A stretch of 18,003 nucleotides of DNA from CAJAUT01 sp043809365 (GTDB lineage Bacteria > Patescibacteriota > Microgenomatia > UBA1400 > UBA12108), in the NCBI GenBank assembly GCA_043809365.1, contig JAZDDW010000030.1, positions 1 to 18,003 of the forward strand, given 5' to 3'. This document shows positions 1 through 7,149 of the stretch, in pieces. A model generated the notes under the pieces. The model saw only the letters and a list, made by a program, of their open reading frames with translations, was not told the DNA's origin and searched no databases. Position numbers and translations under genes: made by a program. The stretch's first letter is position 1; every line of letters begins with the position of its first letter.

Positions 1-248
1 CTATCGAATCTCCCGCCAAAGTTACCGCCATGGGTACTATCAAAAAGATCGACAAGTCCGTCCTCACATTGACAATCGGTAGCGATGACCAAAAAATTCT
101 ACTCACTGCCAAAACCATTCTCAAGTCACCCGCCGGACCCATCGAACTGGCCGATCTCGAATTAGGAGATACCTTGATCTATACCGCAACCCAGTCAAAT
201 TCAGTACAAACTGCCACCATTATTATGCGTGTTAAAATTGCCCCATGA
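1..248 (+). CDS. 3' end of a DUF5666-like protein (partial)
   Basis: The reading frame is open from base 3 to the TGA at 246-248, so the 5' end lies outside the window and the ATG at 30 is probably internal. About 82 residues are visible. They have the small beta-barrel pattern of DUF5666-like or OB-like domains: 'GTIKKID' followed by alternating hydrophobic residues, then 'LADLELGD' before a final strand pair. Such domains are usually found in repeated form in exported or membrane-anchored proteins of unknown role. The stop overlaps the start of the next gene as ATGA, so the two are probably translationally coupled. The family call is by eye only. Confidence 0.5.
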   Translation, partial: IESPAKVTAMGTIKKIDKSVLTLTIGSDDQKILLTAKTILKSPAGPIELADLELGDTLIYTATQSNSVQTATIIMRVKIAP

Positions 249-532
249 CCACTGCCTATCCCACCAAAACTATGTCCGACTTATTTCTGGCGGTCTCCAC
301 CCTTAAGTCTCCCACTGAGCTTGCCCACTTTTTTCGTGATCTGATGACCATCCAAGAACTTGAATCCATTAGTACTCGCTGGACCATTGCCCAAATGCTC
401 AACAAAAAAATCCCCTATCTAGAAATTGCCAAACAATGTCATGTTTCCACCACTACCGTCACTCGTTGCGCACTCTGGCTTGAACATGGGAATGGTGGCT
501 ACAAACTCGCCCTCTCCCGCCTCAAAAAATAA
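245..532 (+). CDS. TrpR/YerC-family DNA-binding protein
   Basis: This 95-aa protein matches the YerC/YecD branch of the Trp-repressor superfamily. It has a hydrophobic N-terminal helix, then 'FFRDLMTIQELESISTRW', then a helix-turn-helix around residues 55-75 ('YLEIAKQCHVSTTTVTR'), and ends with the family-typical 'NGGYKLALSRL'. YerC proteins are small stand-alone regulators. Their ligand is generally unknown and need not be tryptophan. The start at 245 is supported by the ATGA overlap with the upstream gene. It is followed by about 40 bases and then the promoter of the hisS leader. Confidence 0.85.
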   Translation: MTTAYPTKTMSDLFLAVSTLKSPTELAHFFRDLMTIQELESISTRWTIAQMLNKKIPYLEIAKQCHVSTTTVTRCALWLEHGNGGYKLALSRLKK

Positions 533-572
533 TATTCCACGCCGGGTTTCTGATATTGCGATACATTCCTTG

Positions 573-601
573 TTGACAACCTCATATCACCATGGTAACA
601 T
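573..601 (+). promoter_or_regulatory. sigma70-type promoter of the hisS leader
   Basis: A perfect -35 TTGACA (573-578) is followed by a 17-nt spacer and a -10 TAACAT (596-601, 4 of 6 consensus). Transcription would start near 607-609, giving a leader of about 180 nt before the 59-aa ORF and hisS. It is the best promoter match in the first 4 kb. Confidence 0.6.
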
Positions 602-607
602 GCTGTC

Positions 608-718
608 ATGAAACAAATCATGAAAAGCTTAAAACAGTCACGCGCCCTTCCGAAGCTCTCTAGAGCGAAGGAGGGTCATCCCTACCATACATCTGTGGCG
701 GGGACGCTTTTCGCGTAA
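608..718 (+). CDS. candidate 36-aa leader peptide ahead of hisS
   Basis: An ATG lies 6 nt after the -10 hexamer, so the mRNA could begin at this codon. The frame runs 36 codons to TAA at 716-718. The peptide is basic and contains 'HPYH' at residues 25-28, that is two His codons in four, which would be a sensible sensor ahead of a histidyl-tRNA synthetase gene. Part of the ORF (codons 13-25) is encoded by the palindromic repeat at 645-683, so the frame could be accidental. It has no Shine-Dalgarno sequence and no second line of evidence. It is listed because promoter, His codons and a terminator occur in the order expected for attenuation. Confidence 0.3.
   Translation: MKQIMKSLKQSRALPKLSRAKEGHPYHTSVAGTLFA
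645..683 (+). repeat. palindromic repeat, copy 1 (intergenic)
   Basis: This copy begins CCCTTCCGAAGC, has an inner GCTCT/AGAGC palindrome, and ends GAAGGAGGG followed by TCATCCCT. The AGGG at 672-675 can pair either with the upstream CCCT or with the CCCT at 680-683, so two exclusive hairpins are possible. The same layout occurs at 5471-5514 and 10312-10351. Confidence 0.75.
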
Positions 719-767
719 AAAATCGACAATTAGTCATTTTCCCATACCCCCGCTGAGCGGGGTTTTT
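698..767 (+). terminator. intrinsic terminator with possible antiterminator, hisS leader
   Basis: CCCCGC (748-753), a TGA loop and GCGGGG (757-762) form a perfect 6-bp GC stem followed by five T (763-767), a textbook intrinsic terminator placed upstream of, not after, a coding unit. An additional GCGGGG at 698-703 could instead pair with CCCCGC at 748-753 and prevent the terminator. That three-segment arrangement is the usual basis of transcription attenuation. The T-box consensus motif was looked for and not found. Confidence 0.65.
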
Positions 768-787
768 CATACTTATTAAAGGAATAT

Positions 788-967
788 ATGCAAAATAGTG
801 AAAACAGCTCTAATTCAATTCAACAACTCGCGCAAACCGAGGAACTTATCGACGACATTTTAATTGCGGTTGCCAGTGGTGTAAATACACCTGAGCTACA
901 AGAGCAACTCGCTGGTTTGCTCCTACGCCAACAAGATTTGCTCGCAGAAACAGGTGTACCCCATTAG
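788..967 (+). CDS. 59-aa hypothetical protein upstream of hisS
   Basis: This small ORF has a good Shine-Dalgarno (AAAGGA, 5-6 nt before the ATG at 788) and ends at TAG 965-967, 14 nt before hisS, so it is probably co-transcribed with hisS. The product is acidic and glutamine-rich (begins 'MQNSENSSNS', then 'EELIDDILIAVASG'). A predicted amphipathic helical stretch covers residues 17-55. There are no cysteines, membrane segment or recognised domain. Its position behind the terminator makes it the first gene of the hisS transcript. Function unknown. Confidence 0.6.
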   Translation: MQNSENSSNSIQQLAQTEELIDDILIAVASGVNTPELQEQLAGLLLRQQDLLAETGVPH

Positions 968-981
968 CAAAGAAGGTTATA

Positions 982-2202
982 ATGACTAATTATATGCAAA
1001 AACAAAATCTACAAACACTCAAGGGATTCCGCGACATCTTACCCGTAGATGCCCGTAAACGTGCCTGGGTCAAAAATATCATGATCAAAAACGCAGAAAG
1101 CTGGGGCTACGAACCAATCGAGACCCCTACCCTCGAACCCTATGCCCTTTTCCAGGATGAGATCGGCGAAGACTCCAAACTTATTTTTCGTTTTAAAGAT
1201 AACGGCGAGCGCGATGTCGCCCTGCGCTATGACCAAACAGTCCCCACCTGTCGCTACGTGGCAAGCAATTTAAACTCCCTTACCCTCCCCTTCCGTAGGT
1301 ACCAATTCCAGTCAGTTTTCCGCGCCGAGAAACCCCAGGCCGGTCGCTACCGTGAGTTTACTCAGTTTGACCTCGATATTTTTGGAGTGGCAGACCCTTC
1401 CGCCGATGCCGAGGTCATTGCAGAGAACTTAGACACCTATCTCAAGATTGGCTTCAAAAAACCCGTGATTATCTTTAACAACCGCGACCTCATGAAAGAT
1501 ATCCCCTACGAGGCCATCGTGGCCATCGACAAACTTAAAAAAATTGGTAAGGATGGTGTCATTGAGGAGATGGTCAAAAAGGGGATCCCATCCGCAAAAG
1601 CTCAAGAATACCTGACTTTTGTCCAAAAAATCCAGCCCGACGAAACCATCAAAACTATCATCACCTATCTCGAAAAATCCGGTTTTAATAGTGAGTTTTA
1701 TCGTTTCGAGCCCACGCTGGCTCGCTCCTTCTCCTACTCTCAAGGACCCATCTGGGAAATCGTCATCGAAGACTACGCCGTAGGAAGCGTTGGGGGGGGT
1801 GAACGCTACGATGGTATGATGGAACGCCTCACTGGCCTAGCCATTCCAGCCACGGGCATCGCCTTTGGTTTCGACCGCACGGTCGAAGCCGCCGATCAGC
1901 TCGGTCTGATCCCCACCATCCAAACAACTCGTGCTCTCGTCACCGTCTTCTCCGAGAGCCTTCAAGGACTGTCCTTAAAGGTCGCACAATCTCTGCGAAG
2001 CGCCGGTATCAACACCGAACTCTACCCCGACGCTGGCGCTAAGCTCGACAAACAGCTCAAGTACGCCGACAAAAAGGCTATTCCCTACGTGCTCGTCCTC
2101 GGCGACGAAGAGGTAAAAAACAATACCGTCACCCTCAAAAATCTCACCACTCGTGAGCAACTCACCCTCCCCCTTGACCAAGCGATAACAAAACTGCGAT
2201 AG
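982..2202 (+). CDS. hisS: histidyl-tRNA synthetase
   Basis: This enzyme charges tRNA-His with histidine in the cytoplasm. The 406-aa protein has the class II aaRS order: 'KGFRDILP' at residues 14-21, motif 2 around 105-135 ('FRRYQFQSVFRAEKPQAGR' then 'REFTQFDLD'), the histidine-binding loop 'VGGGERYDGM' at 270-279, and motif 3 'GIAFGFDRT' at 292-300. An anticodon-binding domain follows from about 315 to the C-terminus. The usual 'RGLDYYTG' motif reads 'RSFSYSQG' (248-255), keeping the Arg but not the double Tyr. The ATG at 982 has an AGAAGG Shine-Dalgarno; a second in-frame ATG four codons later is less well placed. A run of eight G lies in the histidine loop (1792-1799). Confidence 0.95.
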   Translation: MTNYMQKQNLQTLKGFRDILPVDARKRAWVKNIMIKNAESWGYEPIETPTLEPYALFQDEIGEDSKLIFRFKDNGERDVALRYDQTVPTCRYVASNLNSLTLPFRRYQFQSVFRAEKPQAGRYREFTQFDLDIFGVADPSADAEVIAENLDTYLKIGFKKPVIIFNNRDLMKDIPYEAIVAIDKLKKIGKDGVIEEMVKKGIPSAKAQEYLTFVQKIQPDETIKTIITYLEKSGFNSEFYRFEPTLARSFSYSQGPIWEIVIEDYAVGSVGGGERYDGMMERLTGLAIPATGIAFGFDRTVEAADQLGLIPTIQTTRALVTVFSESLQGLSLKVAQSLRSAGINTELYPDAGAKLDKQLKYADKKAIPYVLVLGDEEVKNNTVTLKNLTTREQLTLPLDQAITKLR

Positions 2203-2209
2203 TATACCC

Positions 2210-3181
2210 ATGCTCCTGCAAATTACTGTCCTATGTTTGCTGTGTCTCCTCTTAATCTATGCGACCTCTCTCATCGTGCGTTCCATCAAAACTATTGCCA
2301 GATCTAGCCGACTCGGGGTTTATGGTATCACTGCTTTTATTCTCGCTATCTCCACTTCTCTCCCAGAACTAATAGTCAGTATTATTGCCTCTCTTGAGGG
2401 TAATACCAGCCTAGTACTCGGTAACATTATCGGGAGTAACATCGCGGATCTGAGCTTAGTGATTGGTGGTGCGGCTTTGCTGGGCGGGTCTCTCCATATT
2501 ACTGGAATCATTCTCAAACGCGATATTTACTTGACCGGTGCAGCTGGCTTTTTACCTTTATTTTTGATCGCCGATGGTACCCTCTCACGTGCTGACGGGG
2601 TTGTTCTCCTCGTCATCTATTTCATTATGGTTGCTACTTTTCTCCGTTCACACCACGCCGCACTAGCCAAACATGTCATGTCCAAATCCCCCATTAGGCG
2701 TTTTTTAGTTACTGTCACCAATTTACATGGACACAACGGTATTTTAAAATTCTTATTCGGTGTTGGACTGTTGATCTTTTCTTCTCATTTTATCGTCCGC
2801 CTCGCGTCTACTCTGGCCATCTCTACTGGACTCTCTCCACTCTTTATCGGTCTTTTCATCGTAGCCGTGGGAACTTCCCTGCCCGAACTGGCCTTTGAGC
2901 TCAAAGCAGTGAGTTCTGGCCAAGCCCAGATGGCGCTTGGCGATCTGCTGGGCTCGATAGTAGCCAACTCAACGCTCATTCTCGCCGTTGCCGCGATTAT
3001 TCGCCCCCTCACCCTCACCCACGCCGGACTCTTCCCCTACGGTATCGCCATCACCGCCTTTGCCCTCATCTACTTTACTTTTACACTTTTCATTAAAACC
3101 AAGAAGAAACTCGATTGGTGGGAAGGTTCGATTCTTCTCTTGTTATACCTAGTTTTTGCCTTAGTCGAGATAGCTACTTAA
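2210..3181 (+). CDS. CaCA-family Na+/Ca2+ antiporter-like membrane protein
   Basis: A 323-aa, very hydrophobic protein with about ten membrane segments in two inverted halves, as in the bacterial YrbG branch of the cation/Ca2+ exchanger superfamily. Both alpha repeats are visible: 'AISTSLPELIVSI' with 'LGNIIGSNIADLSLVIG' in the first half, and 'AVGTSLPELAFEL' with 'LGDLLGSIVANSTLILA' in the second. The acidic residue in each 'SLPEL' is the ion-binding glutamate of the family. It begins 7 nt after hisS and ends 2 nt before the next transporter, so it is part of the same transcript. The transported ion cannot be fixed from sequence. Confidence 0.85.
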   Translation: MLLQITVLCLLCLLLIYATSLIVRSIKTIARSSRLGVYGITAFILAISTSLPELIVSIIASLEGNTSLVLGNIIGSNIADLSLVIGGAALLGGSLHITGIILKRDIYLTGAAGFLPLFLIADGTLSRADGVVLLVIYFIMVATFLRSHHAALAKHVMSKSPIRRFLVTVTNLHGHNGILKFLFGVGLLIFSSHFIVRLASTLAISTGLSPLFIGLFIVAVGTSLPELAFELKAVSSGQAQMALGDLLGSIVANSTLILAVAAIIRPLTLTHAGLFPYGIAITAFALIYFTFTLFIKTKKKLDWWEGSILLLLYLVFALVEIAT

Positions 3182-3183
3182 CT

Positions 3184-4080
3184 ATGACTACCAAACGCCG
3201 CCTAGCCTATACTGCCCTTCTACTCAACTGTCTCATCTGGGGTTTGGCTCTACCCATTGTCAAACCAGCCCTCTCACACCTCACTCCTATCCAATTTTTA
3301 TATTTTCGTTATCTCCTCGCCGCACCTCTTTCCCTCATCCTCCTCCCATTTATTCGCCTTCCAAAAATTTCCCTCGCAACTCTCGGGAAGATTACCCTTC
3401 TCGAATTTATCGGCACCCCTATTCTTCTTGCTATTCTCTACACTGGGTTAGCCAAAACCACTGGTCTAGAGGCTTCTCTCCTTGGCGCCACTTCTCCACT
3501 ATTTACGATTCTTGGAGGTATCTGGTTCCTTAAGGAGCATCAAACAAGACGTGAGTGGCAAGGGCTAGCCTTGGCGATGATTGGTACCCTCCTCCTGACC
3601 CTGGAACCCCTCTTTTTAGGTCAGACTCTCACCATTTCGAGCCTGTCTGGCAATTTTCTCATTATTCTCCAAAATCTAATCTGGGCTGGTTATTTAATTG
3701 TGGCCAAACGCCTATACCGCAGTCTCCCCAAACTCTTCGTTACTGCTTTCTCCTACTGGCTAGGACTATTCTGTTTTGCCGGCTACCTACTAACTACCCG
3801 CTCCCTCCCACCTCTTTCGACATTATGGCTTTATGACTTTCAGCTTTTATTTCCTGTCCTCTATATGGCGATTTTAGGCTCCATTGTCGCTCTTGCTCTT
3901 TATCTCTATGGTCAAGATAAAATTGAAGCTTCCGAAGCCAGCATCTTCACCTACCTCCAAGGAGTAATCGCCATTCCCGCCGCCTTCTTCCTCCTCGGCG
4001 AGAAACCCACCCTACTCACCCTCCTAGCCATTATTATCATCTCCTACGGCGTTCTCCGCGCCGAGCTTCGCAAAAAATAG
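3184..4080 (+). CDS. EamA/DMT-superfamily transporter
   Basis: A 298-aa inner-membrane protein with ten predicted segments and the EamA duplication. The first half begins 'LLNCLIWGLALPIVKPAL' and ends at 'GTLLLTLEPLFL'; the second begins 'NLIWAGYLIVAKRLY' and ends 'LLGEKPTLLTLLAIIIISYGV'. Family members export or import amino acids, nucleotide sugars or other metabolites; the substrate is not predictable here. The ATG at 3184 is chosen over the in-frame upstream start at 3115 because the upstream part lies inside the preceding gene, and 3184 follows that stop by 2 nt. The -35 of the rpmE promoter lies inside its last codons. Confidence 0.85.
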   Translation: MTTKRRLAYTALLLNCLIWGLALPIVKPALSHLTPIQFLYFRYLLAAPLSLILLPFIRLPKISLATLGKITLLEFIGTPILLAILYTGLAKTTGLEASLLGATSPLFTILGGIWFLKEHQTRREWQGLALAMIGTLLLTLEPLFLGQTLTISSLSGNFLIILQNLIWAGYLIVAKRLYRSLPKLFVTAFSYWLGLFCFAGYLLTTRSLPPLSTLWLYDFQLLFPVLYMAILGSIVALALYLYGQDKIEASEASIFTYLQGVIAIPAAFFLLGEKPTLLTLLAIIIISYGVLRAELRKK

Positions 4081-4095
4081 GATTTGTGATAAAAT
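4067..4095 (+). promoter_or_regulatory. extended -10 promoter, leaderless geometry, for rpmE
   Basis: TTCGCA (4067-4072, 4 of 6) is followed by a 17-nt spacer and an extended -10, TGaTAAAAT (-10 hexamer 4090-4095). Only 8 nt separate the -10 from the rpmE ATG at 4104, and there is no Shine-Dalgarno, so the transcript should start at or within a base or two of the ATG. Confidence 0.55.
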
Positions 4096-4103
4096 TCTCT
4101 CCT

Positions 4104-4388
4104 ATGAAGTCAACCATCCACCCCAAATATAACCAAATCACCGTTACCTGCAGTTGCGGCGCCCAGTTTATGACTGGCAGTACCAAGGGCGATTTCGCCG
4201 TCGACATCTGCAGCAAATGCCACCCCTTCTTTACGGGTGAGATGCGTTTTGTCGACCAACTCGGTCGGGTCGAGAAATTCCAGGCTAAACAAAAAGCCGC
4301 CACCGGCAAAAAAGCCAAAAAGAACCGTAAAGGCTCCCAAGTTGGTCCCCAGACCTTGACCGATATCCGCGCCGCGCAAACTGTCTAG
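4104..4388 (+). CDS. rpmE: 50S ribosomal protein L31 (zinc-binding type)
   Basis: Begins 'MKSTIHPKYNQITVTCSCG', the classic bL31 N-terminus, with all four zinc ligands (Cys16, Cys18, Cys36, Cys39) and 'CHPFFTGEMRFVDQLGRVEKF'. Bacterial L31 is usually about 70 residues; this one is 94 because of a basic, lysine-rich tail from about residue 68. The ATG at 4104 is chosen over the upstream in-frame 4086 because the protein family starts exactly here. L31 next to RF1 is a common bacterial neighbourhood. Confidence 0.95.
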   Translation: MKSTIHPKYNQITVTCSCGAQFMTGSTKGDFAVDICSKCHPFFTGEMRFVDQLGRVEKFQAKQKAATGKKAKKNRKGSQVGPQTLTDIRAAQTV

Positions 4389-4398
4389 ATTTCCCCTA

Positions 4399-4433
4399 TA
4401 CTTAATACTTACTACCTAATACTTAATACCGAT
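4399..4433 (+). repeat. 7-bp tandem repeat in the rpmE-prfA spacer
   Basis: Heptamers TACTTAA, TACTTAC, TACCTAA, TACTTAA and a decayed TACCGAT run head to tail from 4399 to 4433, ending 3 nt before the prfA ATG. They fill most of the spacer. No Shine-Dalgarno is present between the array and the start codon. Confidence 0.8.
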
Positions 4434-4436
4434 CGT

Positions 4437-5453
4437 ATGGATTACGTCAAAATTGTTGCTGATTATGATCAACTAGTTAAGGAATCGGGCGATCCCAAAA
4501 ACGTCAGTCGCTTGGCGGAACTAGGAGAAGCCATCGCCAATCTTGCTCCCTCTGCCACCCTCGCCAAAGTCATTCTCTCGCTCGACCAGCAAATCACCGA
4601 CAGCACCACTCTTTCGTCTGATCCCCAATTAGGCCAATACGCCAAAGATGAGCTAATTCGACTAAAAAGCTTGCGTACCACCAAACTCGTCGAGCTATCT
4701 GCACTCGAGTCTTCCGAGGATACCGAACAAGATCGTCGCCCTGCTATCATCGAGTTTCGCGCAGGCGCCGGGGGCGACGAAGCCAAAATCTGGGCTAGTG
4801 ACCTCGAACGGATGTACAAACGCTTTGCCGAGATCCAGGGTCTCAAGTGTGAACTTTTGGACGAGGGTACTTATCTCTTTTCTGGCCATCCCAGTGACCC
4901 CAGTTTACCCCAAGGAGCCTATGGACTCTTTAAATGGGAATCGGGCGTCCATCGTGTCCAGCGGGTCCCCACAACCGAATCCCAGGGTCGTATCCATACC
5001 TCAACCGCCAGCATTGCCGTCCTCCCCAAAGTAGACCCTCAAAAAATCGTGATTCGCGACGAAGACCTAGAGTGGCAATTTTTCCGCGCTGGCGGTCATG
5101 GTGGACAAAACGTCAACAAGGTCTCAACCGCTGTTCGTCTCATCCACAAACCCACGGGTATTGTGACCGTCTCCTCCCAAGAACGCTACCAGCAAAGCAA
5201 TCGCGAGATCTGTCTCGACTTCCTGCGCTCCAAACTCTGGGAGTTACAAGAGGAGGAACGGGTGGGCAAACTCGAGGCCACCCGCCGCACGGCTGTAGGT
5301 CGCGGCATGCGCGCCGAGAAGATCCGCACCTACAACTTCCCCCAGAACAGAATTACTGATCATAGGATCAACCAGTCATGGCATAATCTCTCTACCGCAA
5401 TCGATGGAGAAATTACTCAAATATTAAGAGATGTTCATCAAGCCATTCAGTAA
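4437..5453 (+). CDS. prfA: peptide chain release factor 1
   Basis: RF1 recognises UAA and UAG and triggers release of the finished peptide on the ribosome. The 338-aa protein has the N-terminal helical domain, 'EFRAGAGGDEAKIWA' at about 106-120, the codon-reading loop in 'GVHRVQRVPTTESQGRIHTS' and the catalytic GGQ at 222-224 in 'FRAGGHGGQNVNKVSTAVR'. RF1 rather than RF2 is indicated by 'RVPxTESQGRIHTS' (RF2 has SPF here). The usual tripeptide PAT or PVT is PTT (178-180). It is slightly shorter than the typical 355-360 residues, mostly in the N-terminal domain. No prmC follows it. Confidence 0.95.
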   Translation: MDYVKIVADYDQLVKESGDPKNVSRLAELGEAIANLAPSATLAKVILSLDQQITDSTTLSSDPQLGQYAKDELIRLKSLRTTKLVELSALESSEDTEQDRRPAIIEFRAGAGGDEAKIWASDLERMYKRFAEIQGLKCELLDEGTYLFSGHPSDPSLPQGAYGLFKWESGVHRVQRVPTTESQGRIHTSTASIAVLPKVDPQKIVIRDEDLEWQFFRAGGHGGQNVNKVSTAVRLIHKPTGIVTVSSQERYQQSNREICLDFLRSKLWELQEEERVGKLEATRRTAVGRGMRAEKIRTYNFPQNRITDHRINQSWHNLSTAIDGEITQILRDVHQAIQ

Positions 5454-5470
5454 TTCCGTCACCGACCGTG

Positions 5471-5514
5471 CCCTTCCGTAGCTTTAGCGGAGGAGGGACT
5501 CCTGCTCACCCTCC
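5471..5514 (+). repeat. palindromic repeat, copy 2 (between convergent genes)
   Basis: CCCTTCCGTAGC, TTTAGC, GGAGGAGGG, then CCCTCC at 5509-5514. GGAGGG (5492-5497) can pair with the upstream CCCTTCC or the downstream CCCTCC. It lies 17 nt after the prfA stop and before the stop of the opposing 115-aa ORF, so it may also work as a transcript end. Confidence 0.75.
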
Positions 5515-5523
5515 ACCAAGAGA

Positions 5524-5871
5524 TCAACAAGGGCTAAGTATTCTCACCAATCCATTCAATAACTCAATCTCACCTCCAACCGATCCTTGCCCATCCCATG
5601 CAAAGCCATGTTCTGTTTCTGCTAGTGTGTGTTCTTTCGCCTCATCTGAAGCCATCAACAATACAGACATTCCAGGACCCAACTCTGCGACCAAAACTTC
5701 ATCTTTTGCAACACGAAATCTTATTTGAGTTATCTGCCCAGTCCCATCTCTTGCCGGATAGCTCAATCTAGGCGAATCTACAATTCTCCGACACCTTTCA
5801 GGCCCTATAAATAAAGTACCATCACTCTCTCCCAACCAAACCCTCCGATCTATAGATATGTTCACTGGCAT
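5524..5871 (-). CDS. hypothetical 115-aa protein
   Basis: ORF of 115 residues starting 'MPVNISIDRRVWLGESDGTLF' and ending in TGA. It has no membrane segment, signal peptide or motif I recognise. It looks like a small mixed alpha/beta protein rich in charged residues. A TATAAT lies 11 nt before the ATG, with 'AGG' between, which supports expression. Codon use (AGA, AGG, ATA) differs from the neighbouring host genes, so it may be acquired or not a gene at all. It is convergent with prfA and lies downstream of htrA on the same strand. Confidence 0.5.
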   Translation of the reverse strand: MPVNISIDRRVWLGESDGTLFIGPERCRRIVDSPRLSYPARDGTGQITQIRFRVAKDEVLVAELGPGMSVLLMASDEAKEHTLAETEHGFAWDGQGSVGGEIELLNGLVRILSPC

Positions 5872-5920
5872 ATATAACCTATATTATAACTCAAGCAATT
5901 TTCTCACAGCGGAAACAACC

Positions 5921-7081
5921 CTAACTCTCCCCTCGAAGCTCCACGGTAGCCTTCTTCGTCTCCTTATCCCGCCACAGCTCAATCTCCACTTTGTCGCCGA
6001 TTTTCTTTTTCGCAAGTAGTCCCACGAGACCATTCTCCGCTTCACTCACATCTTGACCATTAAACTTGGTAATGATATCGCCTTTCTTTAGCCCAGCCGC
6101 GTCTGCGCTCGAGTTAGCGACCACCTCAACTACATATGCTCCCGCGGGGACTTTATTCATTAAGGCCGTCTCTTTATCAATCATCTGGTAACGCACTCCC
6201 AGGAACGGCCGGTCAAACTGTCCGGTCGTATTAAAATTAGAAAGTGATTCCTTGACTACGTTAATGGGGAGCGCAAACCCGATATTGTTAGCCGACTGTG
6301 ACACCGCCACATTCACCCCAATCACCTGCCCCGCCGAGTTGAGAAGTGGACCTCCCGAGTTCCCCGGGTTAATCGCCGCATCCGTCTGGATTACGTTGTC
6401 CAATTCTTCGCTCATCGAGTATCCATCTCCTGCCGTGATTCCTCGTCCAAGTCCAGATATCACCCCCGTAGTAACTGTATGGCGGAACTCCCCGAGCGCC
6501 GTCCCAATCGCAATCACAAAGTTACCGACTCGGAGAGTGTCAGAATTTCCCAGTTCCATCGTCGGCAAATCATTTCCCGAAATCTTGAGTATCGCCAAAT
6601 CATTCACTGGGTCCCGCCAAATCTTCTCGACCTGGTGCTCGCTGTCATCTTTCAAAACTACCTTGTAATCACTTGCTTGTCCCATCGACACCACGTGTTT
6701 ATTCGTCACGACAAGCCCTGTCTTGTCGACGATAAACCCACTCCCAATATCCACCTGTTCTGTCTCTACCTCTCCCGTCGCTCGCCTCCCTCCAAACATC
6801 CCAAACGGGTCCAAGAAATATTGTTGCATCACCGGCGTCTCTCGCTTATACGACACCGTCACCACGGAGGGTGAAACCTTTTCGGCCACTTCGCTCACCA
6901 CATTTTCTTCATTCACCACTCTCTGACTTATGATCTCCCTCGCCCCCTCCCCCCTGCCCAACTGGGCCAAAAACGGCAGTCCCCAGATCCGCTCACTCGC
7001 CGCTCCTCCAATAAATACCGCCACCAAAAACACTCCAGAGAGTAATCCAATTACAAACTGTTGACCGAGCTTTCCTTTCAT
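5921..7081 (-). CDS. HtrA/Deg-family serine protease with one PDZ domain
   Basis: A membrane-anchored envelope protease and likely quality-control enzyme. The 386-aa protein has an N-terminal membrane segment (about 9-28), a trypsin-like domain with the full triad His129 ('TNKHVV'), Asp161 ('NDLAIL') and Ser242 ('GNSGGP'), and one C-terminal PDZ domain from about 290 to 380 ('GAYVVEVVANSSADAAGLKKGD'). One PDZ domain, rather than the two of DegP, places it with DegS- or HtrA-like anchored forms. The ATG at 7081 is fixed by a promoter with a 7-nt gap to the start. It appears to be a single-gene transcript. A different symbol (degP, degS, htrA) cannot be chosen from sequence alone. Confidence 0.92.
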   Translation of the reverse strand: MKGKLGQQFVIGLLSGVFLVAVFIGGAASERIWGLPFLAQLGRGEGAREIISQRVVNEENVVSEVAEKVSPSVVTVSYKRETPVMQQYFLDPFGMFGGRRATGEVETEQVDIGSGFIVDKTGLVVTNKHVVSMGQASDYKVVLKDDSEHQVEKIWRDPVNDLAILKISGNDLPTMELGNSDTLRVGNFVIAIGTALGEFRHTVTTGVISGLGRGITAGDGYSMSEELDNVIQTDAAINPGNSGGPLLNSAGQVIGVNVAVSQSANNIGFALPINVVKESLSNFNTTGQFDRPFLGVRYQMIDKETALMNKVPAGAYVVEVVANSSADAAGLKKGDIITKFNGQDVSEAENGLVGLLAKKKIGDKVEIELWRDKETKKATVELRGES

Positions 7082-7088
7082 ACTGCAA

Positions 7089-7117
7089 AATTTAACTCAA
7101 ATCTGCCCAATTTTCAA
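7089..7117 (-). promoter_or_regulatory. promoter of the HtrA protease gene, leaderless geometry
   Basis: On the - strand TTGAAA (7117-7112), a 17-nt spacer and TAAATT (7094-7089) precede the ATG at 7081 by only 7 nt. No Shine-Dalgarno exists between them. The spacing predicts a transcript starting at the ATG itself. Confidence 0.6.
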
Positions 7118-7149
7118 CCCTACTCCCCCATCCAGAACAATTACTGAAA

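Noticed and set aside
573..787. T-box riboswitch ahead of hisS.
   Set aside because: The conserved T-box antiterminator sequence (AGGGTGGnACCGCG type) is absent and the leader is short for a T-box, although a terminator is present.
3123..3140. GGTTCGATTC at the end of the antiporter gene, resembling a tRNA T-loop.
   Set aside because: It encodes part of the antiporter C-terminus, and no acceptor stem, anticodon arm or CCA end is present around it. No tRNA was found elsewhere in the window.
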